From Pseudomonadota bacterium (GTDB taxonomy: Bacteria; Pseudomonadota; Alphaproteobacteria; Rickettsiales; UBA1997): 8,551 bases of DNA. Position 1 is the stretch's first letter; each line of letters starts with the position of its first letter. The stretch spans positions 1-8,551 of the forward strand of contig RFXY01000034.1 of the NCBI GenBank assembly GCA_009921385.1. The letters are read 5' to 3'. A program made the position numbers and the translations under genes. Below, in pieces: positions 6,587 to 8,551 of this stretch. The notes beneath the pieces were generated by a model, which worked only from the letters and a program-made list of their open reading frames with translations, made no database searches and had not been told where the DNA came from.

Positions 6587-7993
6587 TTATAGCACTTTAC
6601 TTTGCAAAAACATTATTTCGTTTTTGGTTTTTAAGCAAGAGTTTTGCAATAGTTCAATGGTTTTTACCGCATGCAAAACCGTGGCATGATTTTTTTTAGC
6701 AAAATCGTGGCTAATTTTTTGCAAACTTAAATTAGTGTATTGTTTGCAAAGATACATGGCAATTTGCCTAGGCTTGGCAAACTGCTTTAATTTGCTGGTT
6801 GAAACTAAATCTTGTTGTTTAATTTGATAATAATCAGCAACTAATTGTTGTATTTTTTGACAAGATATCTCTGTTGTAGTGTTGCAAACAATATAGCTGG
6901 CAAGCAAATTTTGTATGTTAAGCATCGATAAATCGTTGTTGCCAAAAAGCTTTTCGCTGACAATTTTTTTTAAAGCCCCTTCTAAATCTCGCACCGATTG
7001 TTTAATGTTGTGAGCGATAAAATTAACAACTTCTGCACTTAAATCTAAACTGAATTGTTGTAGTTTGTGTTTAATAATTTCAAGACGATCAGAAAAATCG
7101 GGCTGTTGCAATTGCACAATCATACCTCCCGAAATTCTTGATTTTAATTTTTCATCAATATTATCAAGGTTAGTAGGGCAACGATCGCAAACTAAAATCA
7201 CCTGCTTGTTTTCTGCAACCAAAGTGTTAAAGCAGTTCATAAACTCTTGTTGGGTGCCGTCTTTCCCAGAAATAAATTGCACATCATCAACTATCAAAAC
7301 ATCAATTGACCGCATTTTTTCTTTGAAAGCCATAGTATCGTTATTTCTTACCGATTGCACAAAGTGAAACATAAACCTTTCTGCCGAAAGATAGACCACT
7401 TTTTGCTGATTATTGCTGTTTTTTAGTTGCCAAGCAATAGCCTGAGCTAGGTGGGTTTTGCCAAGACCAACACCACCATGAATAAAAAGAGGTATTTTAT
7501 CTTCTAAAAAATCGGGAGCATCTTGTATTTTAGCGACAATTCTTGCCATCGAAAGAGCTATTTTATTATATTTGGTGGCAACAAAATTGCTAAAAATAAA
7601 TTTGTTATTTAATTCGGTGCCGTAGGCAAAAACATTGTTATGAACAGAAAGATTGATAACCTTGTTAGTTTCAAAAATAATATTTTTACTTTCTTCTTTT
7701 GCCAAATAAACAGCGGTAATTTTTTTTAGTTGCGGATAAAATTGCTGTAAAGATTTAGTAAAACTATTTTTAACAAAAAACTCTCGATTAAGCCAATCTC
7801 TGATAAATTTTGATTTTGCTTCAACAATTATTTCGTGCTGATTGTGCGAAATCAAATCAAGATCGCAAAACCATTTTTCAAATAAATCAACAGAAATAAC
7901 ACTTTGACAATGTTGTAAAAATAAATCGAGATCTTGTTGGTTATGAGAATGTGCTTTTGCTTGGACTGTTAACATTTCTATGACTGTCTCCAT
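6587..7993 (-). CDS. dnaA: chromosomal replication initiator DnaA
   Basis: DnaA binds DnaA boxes at oriC, forms an ATP-dependent filament and melts the origin. The protein has 468 residues, close to E. coli DnaA (467). Domain I (about 22-85) is followed by a very short linker. The AAA+ domain (about 106-365) has Walker A GGVGLGKT (173-180), Walker B VLIVDDVQF (232-240), a sensor I region ending in CDR, the arginine finger in KSRISGG (Arg286) and sensor II VRDLEGAL (Arg335). Domain IV (about 376-468) contains AKPRQIAMYL and the helix-turn-helix signature, but reads NHATVLHA instead of DHTTVLHA. The start is uncertain: Met1 (7993) overlaps the rhodanese gene by 16 nt, whereas Met7 (7975) starts 2 nt after the rhodanese stop with GGAG 12 nt upstream; both keep domain I intact. 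Three in-frame stop codons (TAA TAG TAA) end the gene. Identity is certain. Confidence 0.98.
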   Translation of the reverse strand: METVIEMLTVQAKAHSHNQQDLDLFLQHCQSVISVDLFEKWFCDLDLISHNQHEIIVEAKSKFIRDWLNREFFVKNSFTKSLQQFYPQLKKITAVYLAKEESKNIIFETNKVINLSVHNNVFAYGTELNNKFIFSNFVATKYNKIALSMARIVAKIQDAPDFLEDKIPLFIHGGVGLGKTHLAQAIAWQLKNSNNQQKVVYLSAERFMFHFVQSVRNNDTMAFKEKMRSIDVLIVDDVQFISGKDGTQQEFMNCFNTLVAENKQVILVCDRCPTNLDNIDEKLKSRISGGMIVQLQQPDFSDRLEIIKHKLQQFSLDLSAEVVNFIAHNIKQSVRDLEGALKKIVSEKLFGNNDLSMLNIQNLLASYIVCNTTTEISCQKIQQLVADYYQIKQQDLVSTSKLKQFAKPRQIAMYLCKQYTNLSLQKISHDFAKKNHATVLHAVKTIELLQNSCLKTKNEIMFLQSKVL

Positions 7994-8442
7994 GGCAAAT
8001 TATTTACCTTCCAACCATTAAGCTTGCCTCTTTGATGTTGATTGTTTAAATCACCTTCAAAACCATTGACAATATTAAAGCATTGTTGCCAGCCCAAATT
8101 TGCTAAATGAGTTGCCGACAAGCCAGATCTGCCACCAGAGCGACAAATAAAATAAAGTTGCAAATGTTGCATCGCCTCTGCTTGAGTGGCAAATAGAGAG
8201 CTAGATTTTTTCACAATAATTTCTGTTAAGATATTGCTAAATTGCGAAGATTGAGTAAGATTTGCCACATTTTTCCAGGTAAGCAAAATTTGTTTATTGC
8301 AAAAAGAATTATCGCAAACATTGCCAACCCAGTCAAATTCTTCTTGGGTTCGCACATCTATTAAAAAGGCATTCTTATTGCTTACAAGCACATCAAAAGC
8401 TTGTTTTGATTCGATATTGGTAATCATATTTTCAAAGTTCAT
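7978..8442 (-). CDS. rhodanese-like sulfurtransferase domain protein
   Basis: This 154-residue single-domain rhodanese carries sulfur as a cysteine persulfide. Seen are the N-terminal FLIDVRTQEEFDWVG (26-40), and the active-site loop ICRSGGRS with Cys100, followed by SATHLANLGW (109-118) and NGFEGDLN (126-133). The end, GWKVNNLPWRQS, is typical of an alphaproteobacterial rhodanese family. There is no signal peptide, so it should be cytosolic. The loop CRSGGR keeps the catalytic Cys and basic residues, so it is probably active, but the physiological acceptor of the sulfur is unknown. The gene directly precedes dnaA in the same direction, overlapping it by 16 nt or abutting it depending on the dnaA start, so the two are probably cotranscribed and perhaps translationally coupled. 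Met6 is an alternative start; no clear ribosome site decides. Confidence 0.93.
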   Translation of the reverse strand: MNFENMITNIESKQAFDVLVSNKNAFLIDVRTQEEFDWVGNVCDNSFCNKQILLTWKNVANLTQSSQFSNILTEIIVKKSSSLFATQAEAMQHLQLYFICRSGGRSGLSATHLANLGWQQCFNIVNGFEGDLNNQHQRGKLNGWKVNNLPWRQS

Positions 8443-8468
8443 TTAAATTCAAACAATAAATTTTCATC

Positions 8469-8498
8469 AATTTTTCTTTGCTAGTAAAGAGAAAAATT
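8469..8498. repeat. AT-rich hairpin in the rhodanese-dnaA leader
   Basis: AATTTTTC (8469-8476) pairs with GAAAAATT (8491-8498), and TTT (8477-8479) with AAA (8486-8488), leaving a 2-nt bulge and a 6-nt loop. The hairpin ends 26 nt before the rhodanese ATG (minus strand), so it would lie in the 5' leader of the rhodanese-dnaA transcript if the promoter proposed at 8516-8543 is right. On the plus strand it is followed by a few more T residues, so it could instead terminate rightward transcription. The AT content makes a chance origin possible. Confidence 0.35.
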
Positions 8499-8515
8499 TT
8501 TCACCTTGTTAAATA

Positions 8516-8543
8516 TTTATCTTGACAACTTTTTTAATGTTAA
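8516..8543 (-). promoter_or_regulatory. possible promoter of the rhodanese-dnaA pair
   Basis: On the minus strand TTAACA (8543-8538, five of six consensus) and GATAAA (8521-8516, four of six) are 16 nt apart. Transcription would start near 8509, giving a leader of about 67 nt. No DnaA box of the TTATNCACA type is present in 8443-8551, so classic DnaA autorepression through such a box is not supported here. The elements are weak and the region is AT-rich. Confidence 0.3.
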
Positions 8544-8551
8544 AATCAATT

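Noticed and set aside
6517..6699. 60-codon plus-strand frame starting at GTG in the spoT-dnaA gap
   Set aside because: Most of it is antisense to the 3' end of dnaA, the start is a weak GTG and the product resembles nothing I know.
8443..8551. oriC or DnaA-box cluster upstream of rhodanese-dnaA
   Set aside because: The region is AT-rich but has no TTATNCACA box on either strand by eye; alphaproteobacterial origins are often not beside dnaA.
8522..8551. Rightward promoter with a perfect TTGACA at 8522-8527
   Set aside because: No acceptable -10 box is found at 16-18 nt before the window ends; the nearest, TAAAAT, is only 13 nt away. The downstream gene cannot be seen.

Overview
This 8.55-kb AT-rich window carries seven complete protein genes and no RNA gene, CRISPR array or recognisable insertion sequence. 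The proteins point to an alphaproteobacterium. PstS, the rhodanese ending in a GWKxxxLPWRQ-type tail, the long RelA/SpoT protein and the order argH then small lipoprotein all fit that class. Low GC, many Asn/Lys/Gln codons, weak Shine-Dalgarno signals and a lone pntB suggest a reduced, host-associated lineage such as Rickettsiales or a similar group. That placement is inference.

Layout. Bases 1-183 are AT-rich and full of short inverted repeats; the last one overlaps the stop codon of pstS and may be its terminator. pstS (184-1272, minus) encodes a periplasmic phosphate-binding protein, without the rest of a pst operon beside it on its downstream side. A 161-bp divergent promoter region (1273-1433) separates it from a tightly packed rightward cluster: pntB (transhydrogenase beta subunit), argH (argininosuccinate lyase), an unlisted 37-residue LptM/YifL-like lipoprotein gene whose ATG overlaps the argH stop, and a full-length bifunctional RelA/SpoT homologue. 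Gaps are 2 nt, a 7-nt overlap and 5 nt, so these four are probably one transcript. A short leftward pair, rhodanese then dnaA (8442-6587, minus), converges on it; their ends overlap or nearly touch. The 89-bp gap between spoT and dnaA is GC-richer than its surroundings, strongly structured, and flanked by 7-bp direct repeats; I could not identify it.

How the genes relate. The rightward cluster mixes redox balance (NADPH supply), arginine synthesis, outer-membrane LPS assembly and the (p)ppGpp alarmone switch; the opposing pair puts replication initiation behind a small sulfurtransferase. There is no obvious single pathway. The common thread, if any, is growth and nutrient status (phosphate, amino acids, ppGpp, replication start). 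I see no convincing new defence, toxin or secretion system here. The items most worth a second look are the structured island at 6498-6586, the overlapping lipoprotein gene, the divergent DNA-recognition motif of DnaA, and the unusual operon partners of pntB.
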